Positions 34,606-42,950 are shown, counted from the first letter of the stretch. The stretch: 43,176 nucleotides of DNA from Oscillospiraceae bacterium (GCA_015067255.1 SVMS01000018.1:1-43176); one strand, 5' to 3'. Numbers and translations: made by a program. The notes: generated from the letters alone by a model not told the origin.

Positions 34606-35703
34606 GTGAAAACAGCAAAATTAGCCATTTATACAAAAGAAAATGTACCTTTTGAAATTAAAGAATTTGAGCTTACAGAGCCAAAAAGCGGCTATGCACA
34701 GGTAGAGCTTATTGCAAGCGGTGTATGCGGAACTGATATTCATATTCATACAGGCAGATTGCCTTTTAAGGGCCCTATGGTTATAGGCCACGAATTTGTA
34801 GGTAAAATAACAAATATTTTAAAAGAGGACTCAGAAAAGTACGGCTTAAAAGAAGGGGATAATGTAATAGTTGATATTGCTATTCCCTGCGGAAAATGTA
34901 AGCTTTGTAAAGAAGGGGACGACGCTAACTGCGTAAATATGAACGTTTCCAACGGCGGAAATCCTTATGAAGCACCTCATTTCTTTGGCGGATACGGTGA
35001 ATATAACTATTCTCCCGTTTCAAATATGATTAAAATTCCTGAGGAGATAAATCCCACTGCGGCTTGCGTTTTTGCTTGCCCCGGACCTACAGCAATTCAC
35101 GCTTTTTCTCTTGCTGAGAAAGCAGGCTGTAATATCGAGAAGGCAGAAACTGCAATTGTTCAGGGAACAGGACCTGTAGGCTCTTTTGCTATTGCATATT
35201 TTGCGGCTATGGGCATTAAAAACGTAATTGCGCTTACTGTAAATAAAACAGAGGCTTCTGAAAAATTGGCTAAAGAGCTGGGCGCAACTGAGGTTATTGA
35301 CCTGAATTGTATTACAGAAGCAGAGCTTAACGAGCATATTCTTTCAATGACAGATTCTTTGGGAGCTGACGTTGTTTTTGAAGCATCGGGAAATCCCAAG
35401 GCTGTACCTACAGGAATGAGCCTTCTTCGAAACAGAGGCGTTTATATGGTGCCGGGTCAGTATTCCAACAGCGGCGGTATTGAAATTCAGCCTCAGCTTA
35501 TAACCTTTAAAGCTCTTCATATTATAGGCTCATCTCAGTATTCAATGTGTGATGTGGAAAAATATTTAGAGTTTTTACAGAAAAATCCTAAGCTTCAGGA
35601 TATTATACTTTCCCTTGCAACCTGCTATAAAATTGAAGATGTAAACAAAGCCTTTGATGATGCAAAGGCACGTAAAAATATAAAAACTCTTCTTGTAAAA
35701 TAA
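34606..35703 (+). CDS. Zinc-dependent alcohol/polyol dehydrogenase
   Basis: A medium-chain dehydrogenase of about 365 residues. Catalytic zinc ligands are in SGVCGTDIHIHTG and VIGHEFVG. The structural zinc lobe CGKCKLCKEGDDANC has all four cysteines. The NAD fold is VQGTGPVGSFAIAYFAAMG, then ADVVFEASGNP. It resembles sorbitol/threonine dehydrogenase relatives, but the substrate cannot be fixed. GTG codons at 34597 and 34606 are both possible; the second fits family N-termini (MKTAKLAIYT) though GGAGG is 12 bases away. It stands alone between two terminators. A link to the nearby rhamnose genes is not supported. Confidence 0.88.
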   Translation: MKTAKLAIYTKENVPFEIKEFELTEPKSGYAQVELIASGVCGTDIHIHTGRLPFKGPMVIGHEFVGKITNILKEDSEKYGLKEGDNVIVDIAIPCGKCKLCKEGDDANCVNMNVSNGGNPYEAPHFFGGYGEYNYSPVSNMIKIPEEINPTAACVFACPGPTAIHAFSLAEKAGCNIEKAETAIVQGTGPVGSFAIAYFAAMGIKNVIALTVNKTEASEKLAKELGATEVIDLNCITEAELNEHILSMTDSLGADVVFEASGNPKAVPTGMSLLRNRGVYMVPGQYSNSGGIEIQPQLITFKALHIIGSSQYSMCDVEKYLEFLQKNPKLQDIILSLATCYKIEDVNKAFDDAKARKNIKTLLVK

Positions 35704-35721
35704 GTTAAAATTCTTAAAAAC

Positions 35722-35760
35722 AAAAAAAGTATCGCATTTAATTACAGCGATACTTTTTTT
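35722..35760. terminator. Bidirectional terminator between the dehydrogenase and the phosphoesterase
   Basis: AAAAAAAGTATCGC (35722-35735) pairs perfectly with GCGATACTTTTTTT (35747-35760), loop 11. Flanking A and T runs serve both convergent genes. Confidence 0.85.
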
Positions 35761-35789
35761 ATATGTTATTTACTTTTTACATTCCCTTT

Positions 35790-36482
35790 TCAAACTACTA
35801 AAACGGGGGAAAACTTTATATTATCAGCAGATACAAGCTTGTAATCTATTCCGTCATATTCTCCGAAAACTGAGTACATCGAGCCGTTGCCGTGAATATG
35901 TCCGTAAAAGCATTTTTTTACGTTGTATTTCTTGAGAAGCTCAGTTATACCTTCACATTCATAGTTGTCAAAGACAGGGGGATAGTGCATAAAAGAAATT
36001 ATAGGAAGAGCTGTTTGTTCTCCTGCTTTTAAAGAAAGCTCTAATCTTCCACATTCTCTGTTTATTATTTTTCTGTCATTTTCAGTTATGCTTTTGTTTT
36101 CAAGAAGCCAGCCTCTTGTTCCGCACAGAGCATAATTTTCTCTTACAATAGTGTTGTTAAATAAAAATTCAATATTTGAAAAATTGTTTTCTTTTATAAA
36201 ATTATCAAGCTTTTTCTGGGTTTGCCACCAATAGTCGTGGTTTCCCTTTAAAAGCACTTTTTTTCCTTTTAATGAGCAAAGAAATTCCATATCGGGCTTA
36301 AGCTCGTCAAGTGTCATAGCCCAGGAAAAATCTCCGCATATAACAACAGTATCCTCATCAGATACTTTTTGTTGCCAGTTTTCGTATAAAAGCTGAGTGT
36401 AGTTTTCCCAGCCCTTGAAAATGTCCATAGGCTTATCAACACCGAAGGAAAGATGAAGGTCACCTATTGCAAAAATTGACAA
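35790..36482 (-). CDS. Calcineurin-like metallophosphoesterase
   Basis: A 230-residue cytoplasmic enzyme with the full set of metal motifs: IGDLHLSFG, VVICGDFSWAMT, LLKGNHDYWW, ISFMHYPPVF and CFYGHIHG. Such enzymes cleave phosphomonoesters or diesters with two metal ions; the substrate is not known for this subgroup. The start is TTG at 36482, eight bases after AAGGAGG. It is monocistronic, convergent with the dehydrogenase and divergent from the DUF1540 gene. Confidence 0.92.
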   Translation of the reverse strand: MSIFAIGDLHLSFGVDKPMDIFKGWENYTQLLYENWQQKVSDEDTVVICGDFSWAMTLDELKPDMEFLCSLKGKKVLLKGNHDYWWQTQKKLDNFIKENNFSNIEFLFNNTIVRENYALCGTRGWLLENKSITENDRKIINRECGRLELSLKAGEQTALPIISFMHYPPVFDNYECEGITELLKKYNVKKCFYGHIHGNGSMYSVFGEYDGIDYKLVSADNIKFSPVLVV

Positions 36483-36600
36483 GACTTAAACCTCCTTTTT
36501 AAAATTTAGAAAAAATTTTCAATAATAAATTAAAAATAAAAGCAAAAAATATCTATTGCAAAGGGTAAAAAATTAGCTAATTAGAAAGGATTGATTGAAT

Positions 36601-36777
36601 ATGGATTTATTTAATAACCACGAAAATAAGAAGGGTCACAAAAACATTAAATGTAATGTTTGCAACTGTGTTTACCATTGTGACGACAATCACTGCGGAG
36701 CAGACTCAATCAACGTAGGTCCTTCCTTTGCTGACACTGCCGCACAGACGGTATGTGCATCCTTTAAAAAGGATTAA
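36601..36777 (+). CDS. DUF1540 cysteine-rich mini-protein
   Basis: A 58-residue protein. The DUF1540 pattern is clear: IKCNVCNCVYHCDDNHC, ADSINVGP, ADTAAQTVCASF. Five cysteines and nearby histidines suggest metal binding, but no function is established for the family. AAAGGA lies 11 bases before the ATG at 36601; a TTG two codons earlier (36595) is 5 bases from it and equally possible. The gene runs straight into structured repeat copy 3. Confidence 0.85.
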   Translation: MDLFNNHENKKGHKNIKCNVCNCVYHCDDNHCGADSINVGPSFADTAAQTVCASFKKD

Positions 36778-36783
36778 AGATAA

Positions 36784-37019
36784 GGGAATGTAAAAAAGCA
36801 AAGCGCATAAAACAGGAAAATAAAGAATAGATACTGTTCTTTTATGTAAGAACGAGCAAAAAATCAATGTAAAAACATCCTTTTGATAGTTTTTAAAAAT
36901 ATATTTTTTATGCTATATGTTAATTTCGCCCTCGACATACCTCTGTGCGCTGTCGAGTAACCGACAACAAATACTTGTCGTCGTGAAATTGACAGATTTT
37001 GCTTGATTTTCCTATATCC
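36784..37019 (+). repeat. Structured 3'-UTR repeat element, copy 3
   Basis: The element begins 6 bases after the DUF1540 stop (GGGAATGTAAAAAAGC) and ends TTTTCCTATATCC. Hairpin I arms GCATAAAA and TTTTATGC enclose a long AT-rich insert. CTCGACA and TGTCGAG form stem III around the conserved ACCTCTGT region. CGACAA and TTGTCG form stem IV. AAATTGACAGAT closes stem II with ATGTTAATTT less perfectly than in copies 1 and 2. Confidence 0.78.
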
Positions 37020-37028
37020 TAAAAATGA

Positions 37029-37059
37029 GGCTGTAAAAAACTTTCGTTTTTTTACAGCC
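37029..37059. terminator. Terminator hairpin after repeat copy 3
   Basis: GGCTGTAAAAAAC (37029-37041) pairs with GTTTTTTTACAGCC (37046-37059, one extra T) around TTTC. Downstream ACTTTTTTTAA on the plus strand and TCATTTTTAG on the minus strand let it serve both DUF1540 and plsX. Confidence 0.8.
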
Positions 37060-37067
37060 CACTTTTT

Positions 37068-38054
37068 TTAATCAGCTTCAAATATTTGAGAAATTTTTTC
37101 GATAGCTTTTACGTCGCATATCTTTTTAGCCTGTCTGATTGCGCTTTTTATAGCTTTGGCATCAGAGCTTCCGTGAGCCTTGATAACAGGCTTACGTATC
37201 CCTAAAAGAGGAGCGCCGCCGTATTCCTTATAATCAAGCTGAGCTTTAAAGCTGTTAAGCTCCTTTTTCATTATCAATGCTGATAGCTTTGTTTTTAAGC
37301 TGGAATACAAAACATTTTTCAAGGAGCCGGATATAAAGTTACCCATTCCCTCCATTGCTTTAAGAAAAATATTTCCCGAAAAGCCGTCAGCCACAATAAC
37401 GTCGGCATCGCCTAAAATAGCTTCTCTGCCCTCTATGTTTCCTATAAAGTTTACTTTTTCTTCCTTTAAAAGAGCGTGAGCGTCAATATGAAGCTGGGTG
37501 CCCTTACATTCCTCTGTGCCGTTGTTTAAAAGAGCAACCTTAGGGCTTTCTACACCCATAACCTTTTGCATATAGACACTGCCCATAAGACCGTATTGAG
37601 AAAGATATTCGGGCTTTGCATCAACAGTAGCGCCGCAGTCAAGCAACATAAAACAGCCTTCCTTTTTGGGAAGCACGGTTGCAATAGCGGCACGCTTTAT
37701 TCCTCTTATTCTTTTTACCAAAAGAGAAGCTCCTGCAAGCAAAGCGCCTGTATTTCCTGCGCTTACAAAAGCATCGCCTCTGCCCGAGGCAAGAGCTTTA
37801 AGACCTACAGCCATAGAGGAGCCTGATTTTGCTTTAAGTATACTTGTAGGCTCGTCCTCCATTGTCATAACATCGTCAGCGTGGATAATTTCTAAGGGCT
37901 GCGAAATATTATTTTTTTTAATGCAGGCTTTGATTTTATCGGCATCTCCCACAAGAGCAATTTCTAAAGAGTATTCTTGTGCAGCGGCAGCGGCACCCTT
38001 AACTATTTCTTCGGGAGCATTATCTCCGCCGAAAGCATCAACTATAATTTTCAA
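37068..38054 (-). CDS. plsX: Phosphate acyltransferase PlsX
   Basis: A 328-residue peripheral membrane enzyme making acyl-phosphate from acyl-ACP, the first step of phospholipid synthesis with PlsY. IIVDAFGGDNAPEEIVKGA opens it. SAGNTGALLAGA, LLDCGATVDAKPEYL, NGTEECKGT and VADGFSGNIFLKAMEG are typical. The start is TTG at 38054, overlapping the radical SAM stop (TTGA), with AAGGAGGG eight bases upstream. fapR and fab genes that often flank it are absent here. Confidence 0.96.
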   Translation of the reverse strand: MKIIVDAFGGDNAPEEIVKGAAAAAQEYSLEIALVGDADKIKACIKKNNISQPLEIIHADDVMTMEDEPTSILKAKSGSSMAVGLKALASGRGDAFVSAGNTGALLAGASLLVKRIRGIKRAAIATVLPKKEGCFMLLDCGATVDAKPEYLSQYGLMGSVYMQKVMGVESPKVALLNNGTEECKGTQLHIDAHALLKEEKVNFIGNIEGREAILGDADVIVADGFSGNIFLKAMEGMGNFISGSLKNVLYSSLKTKLSALIMKKELNSFKAQLDYKEYGGAPLLGIRKPVIKAHGSSDAKAIKSAIRQAKKICDVKAIEKISQIFEAD

Positions 38055-39079
38055 AAGAGTCCCTCCTTAGACTGCTTAACAAGAGATGTAATTCTTATTT
38101 TCTTTGGAGTAAGCTTAGGACTTTCTATTATCTTGACCTTTTTAATTCCCATTTCAGCCTTAAGCCTTTTGATGTTTGCTTTTCTGTTTCCTGTAATTTT
38201 GGAAATTTCACCCAAAGCACATCTTATAATAATATCCTTATACTCTTTTGTCTTAAGAGATTTACATATAAGCTTATAGTAAATTCGGCTGTGACACATT
38301 TCTCCGAAGGAAGAGTGGAAAGGACCTGCTACGATTGAGTCCCCGTCTGTAAGAGATTCGTCGGAATGAAGGCCTATACGAATAACAGGGATATTGTTTT
38401 TCTCAAAAAGAGATAACAGCTTTGTGGAAATGTCTACAGCCTCGTCTAAGGAAAGAGGAGTATATTCACCCTTTTCATACATTTCGGCAAGCTCGGTATC
38501 TTTAATAACAACGGTGGGATAGATACGCACTCCGTCAGGAGCAAGCTTAACTATTTTTCTTCCCGTTTGCATAGCCTTTTTCTCATCGTCCTTGGGAAGA
38601 CCTACCATCATCTGAAGAACAAGCTCAAAGCCGTATTGACGGATAAGTTCAACAGCTTTGTATACGTCATTTGCGGTGTGGCCTCTCTTTGATGCGGCAA
38701 GCACGCCGTTATCAAGACTTTGAGTGCCTAATTCTATTGTAGTTACATTATATCTTTTTAAAATTTTCAGAATATCCTCTGAAATATAATCAGGACGGGT
38801 AGAAACACGGATTCCGCAATAATCACCCATATCGACAAACTGCTTTGCAACTTTAAGGTAAGCAATCATCTGCTTTTTTTCGATACCTGTAAAGCTGCCG
38901 CCGAAAAATGCTATATGAGTTGTTCCTCCGGCAAAGCAAAGACCTTTTTTAAGCATAGCTTTTACCTCCGCTACAGTGGGCGGAGCTACAGTGCCGGCTA
39001 TTCTTTTTTGATTGCAAAATACGCAATTGTTATTACACGCCATATGAGGAATAAAAATCGGCAAACATCTGTGAGTCAT
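38051..39079 (-). CDS. Elp3-like radical SAM protein
   Basis: I start the gene at the ATG at 39079 (MTHRCLPIFIPHMACN), which matches relatives and has AGAAAG before it; an in-frame GTG at 39118 would add 13 residues. The 342-residue product carries cluster cysteines C15, C19 and C22 in CNNNCVFCNQ. FFGGSFTGI, VSTRPDYI, TIELGTQSLD and LQMMVGLPKD resemble the radical SAM part of Elp3/YtqA proteins, but the acetyltransferase domain is missing. Function unproven; tRNA modification is a guess from the family. It overlaps plsX by 4 bases, so the two form an operon. Confidence 0.82.
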   Translation of the reverse strand: MTHRCLPIFIPHMACNNNCVFCNQKRIAGTVAPPTVAEVKAMLKKGLCFAGGTTHIAFFGGSFTGIEKKQMIAYLKVAKQFVDMGDYCGIRVSTRPDYISEDILKILKRYNVTTIELGTQSLDNGVLAASKRGHTANDVYKAVELIRQYGFELVLQMMVGLPKDDEKKAMQTGRKIVKLAPDGVRIYPTVVIKDTELAEMYEKGEYTPLSLDEAVDISTKLLSLFEKNNIPVIRIGLHSDESLTDGDSIVAGPFHSSFGEMCHSRIYYKLICKSLKTKEYKDIIIRCALGEISKITGNRKANIKRLKAEMGIKKVKIIESPKLTPKKIRITSLVKQSKEGLF

Positions 39080-39201
39080 ATTCTTTCTGTGAGCAAAAAT
39101 TTGCTCAGCCACCACCATTTCGTTTTAATAGGGCATAAACTTAAGCTGTCGAATTTTATATAGCATACTGATTTTATGGTAACTAATCGCAAGTACAATA
39201 T

Positions 39202-39230
39202 AGTATACATTATTTTTTTAAAAAAATCAA
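39202..39230 (-). promoter_or_regulatory. Promoter of the radical SAM-plsX operon
   Basis: On the minus strand TTGATT (39230-39225), 17 bases, TATACT (39207-39202). Transcription would start about 115 bases before the ATG at 39079. The leader includes a GAGCAAA/TTTGCTC hairpin near 39096-39111. Confidence 0.6.
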
Positions 39231-39302
39231 GAGTGCATATTATTGCATATTTAACAGTTTTTCATATTTTCAAATACAATTTCAAAGAAAGGAATAAAAA
39301 AT

Positions 39303-40826
39303 ATGTCAAGAAAAAATTTCACAGAGGATTGGAAGCTTTACGAAAAGGGAAAAGAATACAATTCTCAAATAGGCTATAAAAGTGCCTGCGATAAAAATGA
39401 AAGATTTTACGCAGGCGACCAATGGTACGGAGTGAAGGCGGGGAATTTGCCCACACCTGTATTTAATATGTTTAAAAGAATAACGGACTATATAGTTTCA
39501 TATATTCTTTCATCTCCGTTAAAAATCAACTATTGCTCGGACAATGCAGATGCGGCGCTTTTGCTTAATAAATATGCCGCAACAAAATGGGAAAAGATGA
39601 AAATGGACTCAATGATGAGAGATTTACTTCTCGATGCCGCACTTTCGGGAGATATGGCAACACATACCTATTGGGACCCTACTCTTAATATAGGTAACGG
39701 CGTATACGGTGATTTTGTTACCGAAGCGGTGGACGGTATAAACGTGTTTTTCGGAAACGTAAACGACCGCCACGTACAAAAACAGCCTTACATAATTCTT
39801 GCAGGCAGAGCTATGACAGAGGACCTGAGAAAAGAGGCTATGCTTTACGGAATGAGCAAAAAGCAAGCGCAGGAAATTGTTTCTGACAACGATTGCTCTG
39901 ACCAAATGGGTGATTTTTCAAGCATTGAATTAGACGGAAAAAGTACCTTTTTAATTAAATATTATAAGGGCGATAACGGTAAAATATATTTTACCAAATC
40001 GACTAAAACCGTTGTAATAAGAGATAATATAGACACAGGACTGAGCAGATATCCCATATCCTTTGCAAACTATACCAAGCGTAAAAATTGCTATCACGGT
40101 GAAGCGTTGGGCACAGGTCTTGCTCCGAACCAGATTTTTATCAATAAAATATTTGCTATGGCTATGAAGCATTTAATGGATACGGCTTTCCCCAAGGCTA
40201 TATACGATAAAACTAAATTGTCTGCGTGGAATAATGCAGTGGGAAGTGCCGTTGGTGTTACGGGAGAAATAGACGGAGTTGCAAAATATCTTGAGCCTGC
40301 AGGAATGAACGGTAGTGTTATAACACTCATAGATAAAGCAATTCAGTATACTCAGGAAAATATGGGCGCTACTGACATTCTTTTGGGTCAGAATGTTAGA
40401 CCCGATAACGCTTCTGCTATTATTTCCTTACAGCAAAGCTCAGCAATTCCTCTTGACGGAATAAAACAGGAGCTCTATTCCTTCGTAGAGGATATAGCTC
40501 TTATCTGGCTTGACTTTATTTTAAATAAATATTCTGTTGAACGTACAGTGCCTATTGTCAACGATTCATTTATTGATTTTGCAAAAATAACACCTCAGAG
40601 TATAAGAAATTTTGAATACACAGCTACGGTAGACGTAGGTCCAAGCACATATTGGAGTGAAATCAATGCCGTTAAAACTTTGGATAGTCTGCTTCAGAAT
40701 GGGCATATTGATACAGTACAATATCTTAAACGTTTGCCCTCGGGCTATATTCCCAAAATCAATGAGCTTATTTCCGAGCTTGAAGCGGTTGCTCTTGAAC
40801 AACCAATTGAACAAGCCGATAGCTAA
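39303..40826 (+). CDS. Phage portal-like protein, with no other phage genes around
   Basis: A 507-residue protein resembling tailed-phage portal proteins, which form the dodecameric ring through which DNA enters the capsid. The N-terminus (NERFYAGDQWYGV, LPTPVFNMFKRITDYIVSYI) matches this group. The middle contains FANYTKRKNCYHGEALGTGLAP and NKIFAMAMKHLMDTAFPK, and ENMGATDILLGQNVRPDNASA is the usual wing/stem region. The frame is intact and full length, with AAAGAAAGGA before the ATG. The neighbours are radical SAM-plsX and transketolase, with no terminase, scaffold or capsid gene. It may be a prophage relic or a host-adopted gene. Base composition matches its surroundings. Confidence 0.82.
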   Translation: MSRKNFTEDWKLYEKGKEYNSQIGYKSACDKNERFYAGDQWYGVKAGNLPTPVFNMFKRITDYIVSYILSSPLKINYCSDNADAALLLNKYAATKWEKMKMDSMMRDLLLDAALSGDMATHTYWDPTLNIGNGVYGDFVTEAVDGINVFFGNVNDRHVQKQPYIILAGRAMTEDLRKEAMLYGMSKKQAQEIVSDNDCSDQMGDFSSIELDGKSTFLIKYYKGDNGKIYFTKSTKTVVIRDNIDTGLSRYPISFANYTKRKNCYHGEALGTGLAPNQIFINKIFAMAMKHLMDTAFPKAIYDKTKLSAWNNAVGSAVGVTGEIDGVAKYLEPAGMNGSVITLIDKAIQYTQENMGATDILLGQNVRPDNASAIISLQQSSAIPLDGIKQELYSFVEDIALIWLDFILNKYSVERTVPIVNDSFIDFAKITPQSIRNFEYTATVDVGPSTYWSEINAVKTLDSLLQNGHIDTVQYLKRLPSGYIPKINELISELEAVALEQPIEQADS

Positions 40827-40849
40827 TTTTATAAAATCCTCCAAAAAAA

Positions 40850-40883
40850 GAAAGGGTGCAGTCCTTACGGATTGCACCCTTTC
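40850..40883. terminator. Terminator between the portal gene and transketolase
   Basis: GAAAGGGTGCAGTCC (40850-40864) pairs with GGATTGCACCCTTTC (40869-40883, one G-U pair), loop TTAC. On the minus strand it is followed by TTTTTTT, so it mainly terminates the transketolase operon. Confidence 0.85.
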
Positions 40884-40894
40884 GCTATTTAAAA

Positions 40895-41833
40895 TTAGTT
40901 TTTTGCTTTAATTGCTTCCAAAGCCTTAGCTACAATGTTTTCTGCTGTAAGTCCGAATTTTTCAAGAACAGCGGGAACCTTTCCGGATTTTCCGAAGCTG
41001 TCTTCAACTGCAACCATTCTAACAGGAACGGGAGCATTGTTTACAACAACAGAGGAAACAAGGCTTCCTAAACCGCCGAATCTGTTATGCTCCTCAGCAG
41101 TTACTATACAGCCTGTTTCTTTTGCAGCCTTTATAATAAGCTCTTCGTCAATAGGCTTAAGGCTTATCATATCTATAACTCTTGCGCTTATTCCTTGCTC
41201 GGCAAGCATTTCAGCAGCTTTAAGAGTAATCTGAACCATAAGACCTGTTGCAATTAAAGTAACGTCAGTACCCTCTCTGAGAACGTTGCCCTTTCCTATT
41301 TCAAGCTTAAGGTCAGCGGGATAAATGCTTTCAACGGCAAGACGTCCCAAACGAAGATAAACAGGACCGTCGTGAAGAATAGCGGCTTCAACAGCAGCTC
41401 TTGTAGAGCCTGCATCACAGGGACAAAGTACAGTCATTCCGGGGATAGTAGTCATAAGTCCGATATCCTCGTTGCACTGATGGGTAGCACCGTCCTCACC
41501 AACTGAAAGACCTGCGTGGGTAGCGCCTATTTTAACGTTAAGATGAGTATAACCAATACCGTTTCTTATCTGCTCGTAAGCTCTTCCTGCCGCAAACATA
41601 GCAAAGGAGGAGGCAAAAACCGTTTTGCCTGTAGTTGCAATACCTGCTGCAACGTCCATCATATTGCCCTCTGCAATACCGCAGTTAATATGTCTTTCGG
41701 GGAAAGCCTTTTTAAAGGTATCTGTTTTTGTGGATTTTGTAAGGTCGGCATCTAAAACAACGATGTCATATTTTGCGCCGAATTCCTTAAGAGCCTCACC
41801 GTAAGCCTCTCTTGTAGCCTTCTTATCTGCCAT
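40895..41833 (-). CDS. Transketolase, C-terminal subunit
   Basis: A 312-residue subunit holding the pyrimidine-binding and C-terminal domains of a split transketolase. DADLTKSTKTDTF and HINCGIAEGNMMDVAAG provide the thiamine-pyrimidine glutamate. ATHAGLSVGEDGATHQCNED and VYLRLGR are typical, and AEEHNRFGGLGSLV begins the last domain. Its ATG overlaps the stop of the N-terminal subunit by one base (TAATG), so translation is coupled. Confidence 0.94.
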   Translation of the reverse strand: MADKKATREAYGEALKEFGAKYDIVVLDADLTKSTKTDTFKKAFPERHINCGIAEGNMMDVAAGIATTGKTVFASSFAMFAAGRAYEQIRNGIGYTHLNVKIGATHAGLSVGEDGATHQCNEDIGLMTTIPGMTVLCPCDAGSTRAAVEAAILHDGPVYLRLGRLAVESIYPADLKLEIGKGNVLREGTDVTLIATGLMVQITLKAAEMLAEQGISARVIDMISLKPIDEELIIKAAKETGCIVTAEEHNRFGGLGSLVSSVVVNNAPVPVRMVAVEDSFGKSGKVPAVLEKFGLTAENIVAKALEAIKAKN

Positions 41834-42681
41834 TATCTTGCACCTCCCAAAGCTTCAAGCTGAGCATTTAATTCGCTTACAGCCTGCTGATACTGTTCTT
41901 CATTGGTAGCGTTTCCGTGCCATGCATAGTTGTTTTCCATAAAGGAAACGCCCTTACCCTTAACTGTGTTTGCAATAATTATTGTAGGCTTGCCTTTAAC
42001 TGTTTTTGCTTCGTTGTAAGCAGCCTCAATCTGATTGAAATCGTGACCGTCAATAACAATAACGTGCCAGCCGAAAGCCTTGAACTTTTCATCAACGGGA
42101 TAGGGGGACATAACGCTTTTGATTTCGCCGTCAATCTGAAGACCGTTCAAGTCAAGAACTGCACAGAGATTGTCAAGCTTATAGTGAGCCGCAAACATAG
42201 CAGCCTCCCATACCTGACCCTCTTGAATTTCACCGTCGCCCATAGCGGCATATACACGGTAGTCCTTATTGAAAATTTTGGCTGATTTAGCCATACCGCA
42301 AGCAGCGGAAATTCCCTGTCCCAAAGAGCCGGAGGACATATCTATACCGGGAATGTTCTTCATATCGGGATGTCCCTGAAGCATACTGTTGATATTTCTG
42401 AAATTGCTGATTTCTTCAACGGGGAAAAATCCTCTTAACGCAAGAGCAGAATAAATAACAGGGGAAGCGTGGCCTTTAGAAAGCACGAAACGGTCTCTGT
42501 TTTCATCCTTAGGATTTTTGGGATCAATGTTCATCTCCACGTTATAAAGGTAAGTCAGAATATCTGCTAACGAAAGAGAACCGCCGGGATGTCCTGAGCT
42601 TGCGCTGTGTACTGCTTTCAGTATGAGCAATCTTGTTTTTGCGGCAATTACCGAAAGCTCGTTAAGCTTTGCTTTTTCCAT
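41833..42681 (-). CDS. Transketolase, N-terminal subunit
   Basis: A 282-residue thiamine diphosphate-binding half. SASSGHPGGSLSLADIL and RFVLSKGHASPVIYSAL are followed by GDGEIQEGQVWEA...DLNGLQ, the cofactor-Mg motif. With its partner it moves two-carbon units between sugar phosphates in the non-oxidative pentose phosphate pathway. The ribosome site is GAAAGGAAG. A TGTGCA/TGCACA hairpin (42706-42721) lies upstream of that site. The promoter is at 42799-42827. Confidence 0.94.
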   Translation of the reverse strand: MEKAKLNELSVIAAKTRLLILKAVHSASSGHPGGSLSLADILTYLYNVEMNIDPKNPKDENRDRFVLSKGHASPVIYSALALRGFFPVEEISNFRNINSMLQGHPDMKNIPGIDMSSGSLGQGISAACGMAKSAKIFNKDYRVYAAMGDGEIQEGQVWEAAMFAAHYKLDNLCAVLDLNGLQIDGEIKSVMSPYPVDEKFKAFGWHVIVIDGHDFNQIEAAYNEAKTVKGKPTIIIANTVKGKGVSFMENNYAWHGNATNEEQYQQAVSELNAQLEALGGAR

Positions 42682-42798
42682 TTATATCTTCCTTTCATAT
42701 GGGAATGTGCAAAAATGCACAAATAATACAGCTGAAAATAAAACTGTAAAATCCCTTGTTTAAAAAATAATTTTGACAAAAATATCGCAATTATAACA

Positions 42799-42827
42799 AT
42801 TATACCACTGTATTAAAGATTTTTCAA
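42799..42827 (-). promoter_or_regulatory. Promoter of the transketolase operon
   Basis: On the minus strand TTGAAA (42827-42822), 17 bases, TATAAT (42804-42799). The leader of about 110 bases carries a small TGTGCA-AAAA-TGCACA hairpin (42706-42721). Confidence 0.7.
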
Positions 42828-42855
42828 GAGTAAATAATATATTAAATAAAACAAA

Positions 42856-42884
42856 TTGACTTTTTATATTATATGTAATATAAT
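42856..42884 (+). promoter_or_regulatory. Promoter of dxs
   Basis: TTGACT (42856-42861), 17 bases and a perfect TATAAT (42879-42884). It is back to back with the transketolase promoter, the two -35 boxes being 28 bases apart. Confidence 0.75.
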
Positions 42885-42950
42885 TTATTAGAATGGTATA
42901 CTATCATTTAAAATAAACTTTAAAATTTTTTGAAAGGCAGGGCTTGTGAT

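Noticed and set aside
36483-36600. Sporulation-sigma promoter for the DUF1540 gene
   Set aside because: The AT-rich stretch gave no convincing -35/-10 pair for any sigma factor.
39147-39153. TGTCGAA as a Spo0A box upstream of the radical SAM gene
   Set aside because: It is a single 7-base match downstream of the likely transcription start, and such a short match is expected by chance.
39303-40826. Prophage remnant region
   Set aside because: No integrase, terminase, capsid, tail or lysis gene and no attachment repeats are visible in the flanks; only the portal gene can be supported.
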